Assembly: GCA_947178455.1 (NCBI GenBank)
Contig: CAMWYI010000002.1
Location: 1-43,561, forward strand
Reading direction: 5' to 3'
Origin: an uncultured Alistipes sp.
GTDB taxonomy: Bacteria; Bacteroidota; Bacteroidia; Bacteroidales; Rikenellaceae
DNA length: 43,561 bases
The first letter of the stretch is position 1, and the number at the start of each line of letters is the position of its first letter. The translations under genes and the position numbers were made by a program. Shown here in pieces: positions 35,399 through 43,561 of this stretch. A model generated the notes under the pieces. The model had not been told where the DNA came from. It made no database searches and saw nothing but the letters and a program-made list of their open reading frames with translations.

Positions 35399-37564
35399 AT
35401 GAAACGTTCGCTCATTTTCGTTCTTCTGCTCATCTTCACCGCTCCGTTCGCCATGGCGGACGAGGGCATGTGGATGATTCAGCAGCTCCCCAGCCGGCAG
35501 ATGAAAGCCTGCGGTGTGAAAATTCCGGCCGAAGCCATTTTCCGCGACGGCGCACCCGTGCTGGCCGGTGCAGTGGTCGCTATCGACGGCGGCGTCGGCA
35601 CGGGCAGCATGATTTCGCACGAGGGACTGCTGATTACCAATCACCACGTCGCATACAGCGACATCTGCGACCTTTCGACGGCCGAACACAACTACCTCGA
35701 AACCGGATTCTGGGCCCGCACCCACGCCGACGAACTGCCCGTGAAAGGCAAAACCGTGTCGTTCTTGCGGCGCGTGGAAGACGTCACGGCCGAAGCGACG
35801 GAACTGCGCGCGCAAATGGAGGCCGCCGGTCGCTGGGGCTCGATGGGCATGCGGCGGCTCTATGCCGACCTCGAAAAACGCCATGCCGCCGACACGCCCT
35901 ACGAGGTGTCGTGCGCCGCGATGTGGGGCGGCCGCAAGTTCTACCTATACTACTACGAAGTCTATCGCGACGTCCGGCTGGTCGGGGCTCCTCCCGCGAG
36001 CATCGGGGCATTCGGCGGCGACATCGACAACTGGGGCTGGCCCCAGCACAAGGGCGATTTCGCGCTTTACCGCGTCTATGCCGACCGCGACGGACATCCG
36101 GCCGACTACTCGCCCGACAACCTGCCGCTCGACCCCGCACAGGTGCTGACCGTCGCGACCGGCGGCGTGCACGACGGCGACTGCACGATGGTCATCGGAT
36201 TTCCGGGCCGCACGAGCCGCTATACGTCGTCTTACGGCATCGCCGAACGGCAGGAGGTCAAAAATCCGATTGTCGTGGCCGACCGCCACGTCCGCATGGA
36301 GGTCATCAAACGCCACATGGAGCAGCGTCCCGATGTACGGATGAAGTACTCCGACGCCTATTTTTCGTTGAGCAACTTCGCCGACCTCGCCAAATGGGAG
36401 AACACCTGCCTGCGGCGGTTCGACGTGGCCGAGAAACGCCGCGCCGAAGAACGCGAACTGGCCGCATGGATTGCCGCCGACCCCGAATGCACGGCCGCTT
36501 ACGGCGACCTGCTTCCCTCGCTCCGCGAAGGCTATGCGGCCCGCCGCGAAGCCGTACGCCACTTGAACCACTTTCGCGAATCGTGGCTCGGCCCCAGCGA
36601 GGCCCTGCTCGTCGGCAACCGCATTTCGTCCTACTTGGCGCGGCTCGACCGGCTCAAACTCGACACGTTGGACATCAACAGCAAAGATGCGTCGGGCGTG
36701 CGCAGCAACAGCGGCCGCCTGCGCCGCAACTACGACGCCGCCACCGACCGCGAACTGCTGGCCCGCATGCTGGTATGCTTCACCGACAGCGTGCCGCGCA
36801 ACCTGTGGGGCGACGGCCTGCGCGAAATGTACGATGCGGCCGGAGGCGATGCCGCACGTTTGGCTTACGATGCGTTCGACCGGTCGATTTGCAGCGACGC
36901 CGAGCGGTTCGACGCCTACTTCGCGCAGAATCGCGCCGTCGCCGAAATCCGCCGCGACCCGCTGGTGCGGCTCACCGAATCGGTGCCCATTCATCGGTTC
37001 GTCGGAGCGGTCGACCGCGCGGAGAAAAAGTCGGGACACCCTATCGGCCGACTGGAATCGCGCTACCAACAGGCGCTGTACGATTTCCGCGAAGCGCAAG
37101 GACGGCCGCAATATCCCAACGCCAACTCGACGATGCGCCTCACCTACGGACGGGTGCGCCCCGTGCATCCGTCGGACGGCATCCACTGCGACGCCCGCTC
37201 GACGATTGTCGGCTACACCGAAAAATACGACCCGACCCGTTACGAATTTCGGGTCGACGACCGCATGCGCAATCTGATTGCCGCCGGAGCGTGGGGCCGC
37301 TGGGGCGAAAAAGGCACCCTGCCCGTGAACTTCCTGACGGACAACGACATCACGGGCGGCAATTCGGGCAGTCCGGTGCTGGACAAACGCGGACGGCTGA
37401 TCGGATTGGCCTTCGACGGCAACCGCGAGTCGATGGCCTGCGACCTCTACTTCCACCCCGAACATGCCCGCACGGTCTGCGTCGACATTCGGTTCGTGCT
37501 GTGGGTCATCGAGCAATACGCCGAAGCGAACTACCTGCTGGATGAAATCGCATTCGCGAAATAA
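35399..37564 (+). CDS. S46 family dipeptidyl-peptidase (DPP7-like)
   Basis: DEGMWMIQQLP, GTGSMISHEGLLITNHHVAYSDI (His), ITGGNSGSPVLDKRGRLIGLAFDGNRESMACDLYF (Ser). Confidence 0.93.
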   Translation: MKRSLIFVLLLIFTAPFAMADEGMWMIQQLPSRQMKACGVKIPAEAIFRDGAPVLAGAVVAIDGGVGTGSMISHEGLLITNHHVAYSDICDLSTAEHNYLETGFWARTHADELPVKGKTVSFLRRVEDVTAEATELRAQMEAAGRWGSMGMRRLYADLEKRHAADTPYEVSCAAMWGGRKFYLYYYEVYRDVRLVGAPPASIGAFGGDIDNWGWPQHKGDFALYRVYADRDGHPADYSPDNLPLDPAQVLTVATGGVHDGDCTMVIGFPGRTSRYTSSYGIAERQEVKNPIVVADRHVRMEVIKRHMEQRPDVRMKYSDAYFSLSNFADLAKWENTCLRRFDVAEKRRAEERELAAWIAADPECTAAYGDLLPSLREGYAARREAVRHLNHFRESWLGPSEALLVGNRISSYLARLDRLKLDTLDINSKDASGVRSNSGRLRRNYDAATDRELLARMLVCFTDSVPRNLWGDGLREMYDAAGGDAARLAYDAFDRSICSDAERFDAYFAQNRAVAEIRRDPLVRLTESVPIHRFVGAVDRAEKKSGHPIGRLESRYQQALYDFREAQGRPQYPNANSTMRLTYGRVRPVHPSDGIHCDARSTIVGYTEKYDPTRYEFRVDDRMRNLIAAGAWGRWGEKGTLPVNFLTDNDITGGNSGSPVLDKRGRLIGLAFDGNRESMACDLYFHPEHARTVCVDIRFVLWVIEQYAEANYLLDEIAFAK

Positions 37565-37575
37565 CCATACCTCAT

Positions 37576-37618
37576 AAATGCGACAGACCGCCCCGAAACA
37601 GGGCGGTCTGTCGCATTT
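37576..37618. terminator. Bidirectional intrinsic terminator between convergent genes
   Basis: AAATGCGACAGACCGCCC ... GGGCGGTCTGTCGCATTT, 18-bp perfect stem. Confidence 0.9.
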
Positions 37619-37636
37619 TCGGCTCGGCACCGCGCG

Positions 37637-39070
37637 TCAGCGAAGCAACTTGCGCGGCTGCACCATATTCTCGGGTTGGAGCACTTTGTGCAGCTCCTCC
37701 TCGCTCATCAGTTGGTGTTCCAACACCAAATCGTAGATGCCTTTGCCCGTCTGCAACGCCTCTTTCGCCAGCATCGTCGAGGTCTCGTAACCCAAATACG
37801 GGTTCAGCGCCGTGACCAGCCCGATGCTGTTGTAGACCATGCGGCGGCACACCTCCTCGTTGGCCGTGATGCCGACGATGCACTTCTCGCGCAAGGTATT
37901 CATCGCGTTGATGAGCATCTCGATACTCTCGAACAGGCTGTGGATGATAATCGGTTCCATGACATTCAGTTCGAGCTGTCCGGCTTCCGCAGCCATCGTC
38001 ACCGTCAGGTCGTTGCCCGCCACGCGGAACGCCACCTGATTGACCACTTCGGGAATCACGGGGTTCACCTTACCGGGCATGATGGACGACCCCGGCTGAC
38101 GCGGCGGCAGGTTGATTTCGTTCAGACCGCAGCGCGGGCCCGACGACAACAAACGCAAGTCGTTGCATATTTTTGACAGCTTCATGGCCAGCCGTTTTTG
38201 GGCCGACGAGTTCATGATGTAGGCGCCCGTATCGCTCGTGGCCTCGATCATGTTCGTGGCCTCAACCAGCGGCAGCCCCGTCACCTCGCGCAGGTGCTTC
38301 GTGCACAGCGCCGCGTAATCGGGGTCGGCATTGATGCCCGTGCCGATAGCCGTCGCACCCATGTTGATTTCATAGAAAAGCGTCATGTTGCTCTCCAAAC
38401 GGGCGATTTCCTCCGTCAGCGTGGCGGCATAGGCCTCGAACTCCTGACCGAGCGTCATCGGCACGGCATCCTGCAACTGCGTGCGGCCCATTTTGATGAC
38501 ATGGGCGAACTCGCTCCCTTTCGCATGGAACGCCTCAATCAGTTCGCGCAGTGCGGCGACCAGTTTTTCGATGCTGCGCACCAACGCGATGCGGGTAGCC
38601 GTCGGATAGGCGTCGTTGGTCGACTGCGACAGATTGACGTGGTTGTTCGGGTGGCAGTACTCGTACTGGCCTTTCTCGTGGCCCAAAATTTCCAACGCAC
38701 GGTTGGCGATGACCTCGTTGGCGTTCATGTTGGTCGACGTTCCGGCACCGCCCTGCACCATGTCGACCACGAAATGTTCGTGCAATTTCCCCTCGCGCAA
38801 CTCACCGCACGCGGCGATAATAGCTTCGGCGATCTTCGGGTCGAGCAGCCCCAACTCGCGATTGGCCATTGCCGCGCCCTGCTTCACGTCGGCCAAAGCG
38901 CGGATAAATTCGGGGAAGAAGTTGAGCCGCACGCGGCTGATGTGGAAATTTTCGATGGCCCGCATGGTCTGCACGCCGAAATAGAACTCGGAGGGGATTT
39001 CCAATTCCCCCAACAAATCGTGCTCGCGGCGGGTTTTGCCCGACAACGGAGCGGTCAAAATGTTATTCAT
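37637..39070 (-). CDS. aspA: Aspartate ammonia-lyase
   Basis: GVQTMRAIENF, VQGGAGTSTNMNANEVIANRA, GRTQLQDAVPMTLGQEF, GSSIMPGKVNPVIPE signature; start at 39070 preferred (MNNILTAP). Confidence 0.93.
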   Translation of the reverse strand: MNNILTAPLSGKTRREHDLLGELEIPSEFYFGVQTMRAIENFHISRVRLNFFPEFIRALADVKQGAAMANRELGLLDPKIAEAIIAACGELREGKLHEHFVVDMVQGGAGTSTNMNANEVIANRALEILGHEKGQYEYCHPNNHVNLSQSTNDAYPTATRIALVRSIEKLVAALRELIEAFHAKGSEFAHVIKMGRTQLQDAVPMTLGQEFEAYAATLTEEIARLESNMTLFYEINMGATAIGTGINADPDYAALCTKHLREVTGLPLVEATNMIEATSDTGAYIMNSSAQKRLAMKLSKICNDLRLLSSGPRCGLNEINLPPRQPGSSIMPGKVNPVIPEVVNQVAFRVAGNDLTVTMAAEAGQLELNVMEPIIIHSLFESIEMLINAMNTLREKCIVGITANEEVCRRMVYNSIGLVTALNPYLGYETSTMLAKEALQTGKGIYDLVLEHQLMSEEELHKVLQPENMVQPRKLLR

Positions 39071-39104
39071 AGCTATGGATTTGTTATTTTGCTGTTCGGT
39101 TATA

Positions 39105-39112
39105 CAAAGATA
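39105..39112 (-). promoter_or_regulatory. Candidate -7 box upstream of aspA
   Basis: CAAAGATA on + = TATCTTTG on -; no convincing -33. Confidence 0.4.
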
Positions 39113-39152
39113 ACGTTTTCCCGCCGAATTGTCCACAGGTCGACAAAATTTT

Positions 39153-39186
39153 CGGCGTTAAAAACGCCGTTTTAAGCGCGAAGGAC
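39153..39186 (+). repeat. REP-like hairpin element, copy B
   Basis: CGGCGTT-AAA-AACGCCG then TTTTAAGCGCGAAGGAC. Confidence 0.65.
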
Positions 39187-39320
39187 GGTCGGCGAGCATC
39201 GGACGGTTTCTGCGCCGTGACCGTTTTATAACAGCGGCTCTATGAGCCGCGCGGGCCGAAGCCTCCGCCAGCGGAGGCCCGCCACATGCGTGTCGTGCTC
39301 CGCAGTCTTCGACCCGCATT

Positions 39321-39351
39321 TTTGTAATCTCCCCAAAAAAGGTTATTTTTG
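39321..39351 (+). promoter_or_regulatory. Consensus Bacteroidetes promoter
   Basis: TTTG (39321-39324), exactly 19 nt, TATTTTTG (39344-39351). Confidence 0.75.
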
Positions 39352-39357
39352 CACCGA

Positions 39358-39565
39358 TACATATTGTTATACACGGAAAGTGTAAGTTTATTTTCTATTC
39401 GCGAACGTAGGAAATTCGTCACCAACGAAAATAGGCTAACATCTTCCCGCGTCGTACCTCGAATGAGGTATAGACGTGGGGTTGTTACTTATTTAAGTTG
39501 GTGAGGCATCCTACGACCTGCGTTTATTAGATAAGTTTCGGCCCCACACTTTTCTATTTTTAGGG
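39358..39565 (+). ncRNA. Candidate structured RNA (stand-alone sRNA or cis-regulatory leader), family unknown
   Basis: Downstream of consensus promoter; closing stem GAAAATAG (39427-39434)/CTATTTTT (39554-39561); hairpin CCCGCGTC-g-TACCTC-GAAT-GAGGTA-ta-GACGTGGG (39446-39480); ACTTAT/ATAAGT stem; no convincing ORF. Confidence 0.45.
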
Positions 39566-39613
39566 TCAGACAATTCCTAACCTCTTTAATAAAAACATTC
39601 GCAGGAGCCGAGA

Positions 39614-40084
39614 ATGATAAAAACGGCTCGTCTTGCGATGAAAAAACGGTTTTATGCGCTCTTGTGCCGGTTCGCCCGCCGGTACGTCTATCCCACCCGG
39701 TCGCTTTTCGGAACGTGGGGGCTTTATTGCGAATACGGTGTCCATGCGGGCAAACCTTTCCGCGAGGATTGTACGCTGCGCGACTGGTGGATAATTATCG
39801 AACCCGGTCATCGCGGCTATTGGGACGAACACGGCGAAACCGAACCGCTCTACTGGCACCGAATCGGATGTCGGCGAATCGTGCTGGATCATCCTGATTT
39901 GTGCTTTTTTCGCAAAATCGTGCGGCTGACCCGCAATGAACTATGGCTGAAAACCGAGTTGGGATATAAGCGCGAACACTGGTACATCGAATGCTACCGG
40001 CGCGGAACTCCGCCGCCCGACCCCGATTTATTTTATGAATCGTATTGCGCGAGCCTCGATAAAGCCACCGAAAACGACCGATGA
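39614..40084 (+). CDS. Hypothetical protein, 156 aa
   Basis: ORF with AGGAG-like upstream (gcaggagccgagaATG); basic/aromatic-rich; no family recognised. Confidence 0.6.
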   Translation: MIKTARLAMKKRFYALLCRFARRYVYPTRSLFGTWGLYCEYGVHAGKPFREDCTLRDWWIIIEPGHRGYWDEHGETEPLYWHRIGCRRIVLDHPDLCFFRKIVRLTRNELWLKTELGYKREHWYIECYRRGTPPPDPDLFYESYCASLDKATENDR

Positions 40085-40158
40085 AAGAAGCAAATGCTTT
40101 GCAGGACGCATAATTTTAATCGGTGATAGCGACCTCCACCAGCGGAAAGACAGAAACA

Positions 40159-40192
40159 AGCGGTCGCGCCTAAAACCCGCTTCTTAAGCGGG
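40159..40192 (-). repeat. REP-like hairpin element, copy C
   Basis: - strand: CCCGCTT-AAG-AAGCGGG then TTTTAGGCGCGACCGC. Confidence 0.7.
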
Positions 40193-40218
40193 CGCCTAAA
40201 TCCAGTTTCTTAAACGGG
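40192..40218 (-). repeat. REP-like hairpin element, copy D (degenerate, tandem with C)
   Basis: - strand: CCCGTTT-AAG-AAACTGG then ATTTAGGCGC. Confidence 0.6.
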
Positions 40219-40347
40219 AAAATAAGTATAAATACGTATCCGAACAGAACAAAAAACGGCTAATTTTGAACGTTCCGAATAGTGCCCGTGCCGTTCCATG
40301 ACGACCGTCGGCTTGGAATAGAGTAATTTAATAAAAATTAAATAATT

Positions 40348-41619
40348 ATGGTTGATATTTTTGCCCGCCTCGAAAAAAATGCGGGCGGCCCGATCGGCCA
40401 GTACATGGCCTACGCGCACGGTTATTACGCATTCCCGAAACTGGAAGGCGAAATCGGCCCCCACATGCGTTTCCGGGGCAAGGAGATGCTCAACTGGAGC
40501 CTGAACAACTATTTGGGACTGGCCAATCATCCCGAAGTCCGCAAGGCCGACGCCGAGGGCGCCGCACAATTCGGCATGGCCGCCCCGATGGGTGCCCGCA
40601 TGATGAGCGGTCAGACGGTCTATCACGAACAGCTCGAACGCGAACTGGCCGCATTCGTCGGCAAGGAGGATGCGTTCCTGCTCAACTTCGGGTATCAGGG
40701 CATGCTGTCGATTATCGACTGCCTGCTGACGCCGCGCGACGTGGTGGTCTACGATGCCGAAGCGCACGCCTGCATCATCGACGGTCTGCGTCTGCACAAG
40801 GGCAAACGTTTCGTGTTCGGCCACAACGACATGGAGTCGCTGCGCCTGCAACTGAAACATGCGACCGAACTGGCCGACGAACAGAACGGCGGTGTGCTGG
40901 TCATCACCGAAGGCGTATTCGGCATGAAAGGCGACTTGGGTAAACTGGACGAAATCGTCGCCCTGAAAAAGGAGTTCTCGTTCCGCTTGCTGGTCGACGA
41001 TGCACACGGCTTCGGCACGATGGGCGAAGGCGGTCGCGGTACGGCCTCGCACTTCGGCGTGGTCGACGGTGTGGACGTGCTGTTCAACACGTTCGCCAAG
41101 TCGATGGCCGGTATCGGTGCTTTCGTGAGCGGCCCGCGCTGGCTCGTCAACCTGCTGCGCTACAACATGCGTTCGCAGCTCTACGCCAAATCGCTGCCGA
41201 TGCCGATGGTCATCGGTGCACTGAAACGTCTCGACCTCATCCGCAACCACCCCGAATTCCAGCAGAAACTGTGGGAAATCGTCCGTGCGCTGCAAGGCGG
41301 ATTCAAAGAAAACGGCTTCGACATCGGTGTAACGAACTCGCCCGTGACGCCCGTGTTCATGAAGGGCGGCGTGACGGAAGCGACGAATCTCGTCGTCGAC
41401 CTGCGCGAGAATCACGGAATTTTCTGCTCGATTGTGATTTACCCCGTCATTCCGAAGGGCGAAATCATCCTGCGCGTCATCCCGACGGCCGCCCATACGC
41501 TGGAAGATGTCGCCGTGACCATCGAAGCATTCAAATCGGTGCGCGACAAACTCGAAAGCGGCTATTACGCTTCGATGCCCATTCCGGCCCGTGCCGACGA
41601 AGGATTCAAGGTGCGATAA
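40348..41619 (+). CDS. Alpha-oxoamine synthase family aminotransferase: serine palmitoyltransferase or cysteate acyltransferase
   Basis: NWSLNNYLGLANHPEV, MGARMMSGQTVYHEQLE, LLVDDAHGFGTMGEGGRGT, FNTFAKSMAGIGAFVSG (PLP lysine). Confidence 0.9.
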   Translation: MVDIFARLEKNAGGPIGQYMAYAHGYYAFPKLEGEIGPHMRFRGKEMLNWSLNNYLGLANHPEVRKADAEGAAQFGMAAPMGARMMSGQTVYHEQLERELAAFVGKEDAFLLNFGYQGMLSIIDCLLTPRDVVVYDAEAHACIIDGLRLHKGKRFVFGHNDMESLRLQLKHATELADEQNGGVLVITEGVFGMKGDLGKLDEIVALKKEFSFRLLVDDAHGFGTMGEGGRGTASHFGVVDGVDVLFNTFAKSMAGIGAFVSGPRWLVNLLRYNMRSQLYAKSLPMPMVIGALKRLDLIRNHPEFQQKLWEIVRALQGGFKENGFDIGVTNSPVTPVFMKGGVTEATNLVVDLRENHGIFCSIVIYPVIPKGEIILRVIPTAAHTLEDVAVTIEAFKSVRDKLESGYYASMPIPARADEGFKVR

Positions 41620-41625
41620 CCCCTG

Positions 41626-41662
41626 CGGCTTTAAGAAAGCCGTTTTAAGCGCGACAGACCGC
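41626..41662 (+). repeat. REP-like hairpin element, copy E
   Basis: CGGCTTT-AAG-AAAGCCG then TTTTAAGCGCGACAGACCGC. Confidence 0.7.
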
Positions 41663-41697
41663 TATGTTGTTTCCGACGGTAAGTTGCGCTATCACCC

Positions 41698-41743
41698 AAT
41701 TAATAAAACCGGCCTGCTTTTCAGCAGGCCGGTTTTATTAATT
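41698..41743. terminator. Bidirectional intrinsic terminator
   Basis: AATTAATAAAACCGGCCTGCT-TTTC-AGCAGGCCGGTTTTATTAATT, 21-bp perfect stem between convergent genes. Confidence 0.92.
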
Positions 41744-41813
41744 CCGACAATACCGCCGCCAACCTGAAAGCGCAGACACTTTCCGATACCGGACAACGGT
41801 ACAATCGTCGTTT

Positions 41814-43559
41814 CTAACGCAGAATGTCCAGTTTATAGGGGCAGTACATGCGGAGGCCCTCCTGCGAGAGCACTTCGCGGATACGTTCGTAATCGCTGGC
41901 GGCAATGCCCAACTGCGTGCGCTTAATGGCCGACCGCACCTGCGCATTGAGCGAGGCAAGAATCGCTGCCCAGCCTTCGGGTTCGTCGAGCACTTCGGTT
42001 ACCCGATAATCGTCGCCCAACTCGGCTTTGTCGACCGCCGCTGCAATGGCCGTTTTCAGACCGCCATAGGTGTCGATAAGCCCGATGCCTTTGGCATCCT
42101 CGCCCGACCACACGCGACCGCCCGCGATGTCCAGCGCATGCGCGATAGTCAGATTGCGTCCGTTCGCGACGTTGGTCGTGAACGTTTCGTAGACCTTGTC
42201 CACGCCGCGCATCATCGCAGCACGCTGAATCGGCGTCAGCGGCGTAACCATCGTCATGCTCGCCGAAGCGTTGCTCTTCACTCCGTCTATCGTGATGCCC
42301 AGTTTGTCGACCAACGCGTCGTGGGCGTTGAACATCAGGCCGAAAACACCAATCGAACCGGTTAGGGTCATTTTGTCAGCGACAATGACGTCGGCCGGAC
42401 ACGAAATATAGTAACCGCCGCTCGCAGCATAACCGCCCATCGACACGATTACCGGTTTTTCGGCTTTCAGCAGCTCCATTTCGCGCCAAACGATGTCCGA
42501 AGCCAGCGCGCTGCCGCCCGGCGAATTGACCCGCAACACGACCGCCGCAATATCCTCATCTTCACGGACATCGGCCAGCGTGCGGGCCAGCGAATTGCCG
42601 AAGATTTTGTCGCCCGAGCCCTCGCCGTCGACGATTTCACCGTCGGCATAGACAATCGCCACCTGCGGAGCCGACAATTTCTTCAAGTCGGCCGGCACCT
42701 GCGAAGCGTACTGCGCCAAGGTGACGAAACGGTACTCATCGTTTTTGTCGGTCTCGACGCCCAATTCGGCGAATACGTCGTCCATCTGGTCTTCGTAGAG
42801 CAGTCCGTCGACGAACTTCTTTGCGAGCGCATCCTCCGGCAGGACGACCTCCAAATTATCCGTCATTTTCTGCAACGTCGCGTAGTCGATGCCGCGCGCT
42901 TCGGCCACCGTGCCGGAAAACGTTTTCCACATCGAATTAATCAGCTGCTGCATCTGCTCGCGGTTGGCAGGCGACATTTTGTCGAGGATATAAGGTTCGA
43001 CAGCGCTTTTGTATTTGCAGACCGTCGGCCGGAAGACTTCGGCCTTGACGCCCAGCTTGTCCAAGAAACCCTTGTAGAACATCAGGTTGCTGGCCAAACC
43101 GACCCAATCCATGCCACCCTGCGGTTGGAGATAGATTTTGTCGGCGACCGTCGCGAGGTAATACCCGCCCTGCCCGTAGGTTTCGTTGTAGGCGACGATG
43201 AATTTGCCGCTCTCCTTGAACTCGGCGAGCGCATCGCGCAGCTCTTCGAGCACGGCAAGGCTCTCGATGCCGCCCCCGCCGTTCATACGCAGGTAGATGC
43301 CTTTGATGCGGTCATCCGACGCAGCCGCGTCGATAGCCCGCAACGCCTTGAAAAGCGGCAGTTGCTTTTGCACGTTCATCGACAGGAAATCCAAGCCGGC
43401 CATCGGGTCGGTTGCCGGTGCATCGGTCAAGGTTTCGGCGAGGTCGATTTTCAAAATGGATTCGGATGAAACGACTACCGGTTCGCTGCCGCCCATAGCG
43501 GCCGCAATGCCGATCAGAATGATGAACCACAAGAAAAACGAGAGCACGGAACCCACGAC
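41814..43559 (-). CDS. sppA: Signal peptide peptidase SppA, 67K type (N-terminus probably beyond window)
   Basis: VVLRVNSPGGSALASDIVWREMELLKAEKPVIVSMGGYAASGGYYISCPADVIVAD; GSIGVFG; frame open through window end. Confidence 0.93.
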   Translation of the reverse strand, partial: VVGSVLSFFLWFIILIGIAAAMGGSEPVVVSSESILKIDLAETLTDAPATDPMAGLDFLSMNVQKQLPLFKALRAIDAAASDDRIKGIYLRMNGGGGIESLAVLEELRDALAEFKESGKFIVAYNETYGQGGYYLATVADKIYLQPQGGMDWVGLASNLMFYKGFLDKLGVKAEVFRPTVCKYKSAVEPYILDKMSPANREQMQQLINSMWKTFSGTVAEARGIDYATLQKMTDNLEVVLPEDALAKKFVDGLLYEDQMDDVFAELGVETDKNDEYRFVTLAQYASQVPADLKKLSAPQVAIVYADGEIVDGEGSGDKIFGNSLARTLADVREDEDIAAVVLRVNSPGGSALASDIVWREMELLKAEKPVIVSMGGYAASGGYYISCPADVIVADKMTLTGSIGVFGLMFNAHDALVDKLGITIDGVKSNASASMTMVTPLTPIQRAAMMRGVDKVYETFTTNVANGRNLTIAHALDIAGGRVWSGEDAKGIGLIDTYGGLKTAIAAAVDKAELGDDYRVTEVLDEPEGWAAILASLNAQVRSAIKRTQLGIAASDYERIREVLSQEGLRMYCPYKLDILR

Positions 43560-43561
43560 GA

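Noticed and set aside
35945-37630. 561-aa minus-strand ORF opposite the S46 peptidase
   Set aside because: Antisense shadow of a gene with intact catalytic motifs
41814-43559. SppA as a complete gene starting at the GTG at 43556
   Set aside because: Frame is open to the window edge and the first TM segment looks truncated; most likely the true start lies outside

Overview
This 43.6 kb window is a high-GC Bacteroidales chromosome segment. Gene content looks Alistipes-like, but that is inference. It carries one integrated mobile island. Left flank (1-11.9 kb, + strand): dnaB 3' end, comM/yifB, murG, murC, ftsQ, ftsA, ftsZ, gldE-like CBS/CorC protein, a 4'-phosphopantetheinyl transferase, and tRNA-Cys(GCA). 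A ~12.5 kb integrative and mobilizable element (about 11851-24342) sits in the 3' end of tRNA-Cys. It is bounded by a 32-bp imperfect direct repeat (att) and carries matching 24-bp arm-type repeats just inside each end. It encodes a tyrosine recombinase, HTH/excisionase-like proteins, a CHC2/TOPRIM-like primase, MobC-like and relaxase proteins, and a coiled-coil TM protein. Its cargo is a MmeI-like (Type IIL) restriction-methylation protein, an OLD-family AAA/TOPRIM ATPase, and an AlbA_2-type ATP-binding protein. Right flank (24.4-43.6 kb): a TonB-dependent receptor / DUF4876-like lipoprotein / TolA-like-repeat + outer-membrane barrel (DUF6850-like) / fimbrillin-FISUMP lipoprotein cluster, a NapH-like ferredoxin with HMA-like domains, an S46 peptidase, aspartate ammonia-lyase, an orphan small ORF, an alpha-oxoamine synthase (serine palmitoyltransferase or cysteate acyltransferase), and sppA (truncated by the window end). 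The most noteworthy observations are the att/arm-site architecture of the island and its cargo pair, a structured RNA candidate behind a consensus Bacteroidetes promoter at ~39.35-39.57 kb, a five-copy REP-like hairpin family, a ~430-aa repeat module fused to an outer-membrane barrel, and a ~107-aa charged insertion in FtsQ. All calls are from reading the sequence and translations; no database search was run.
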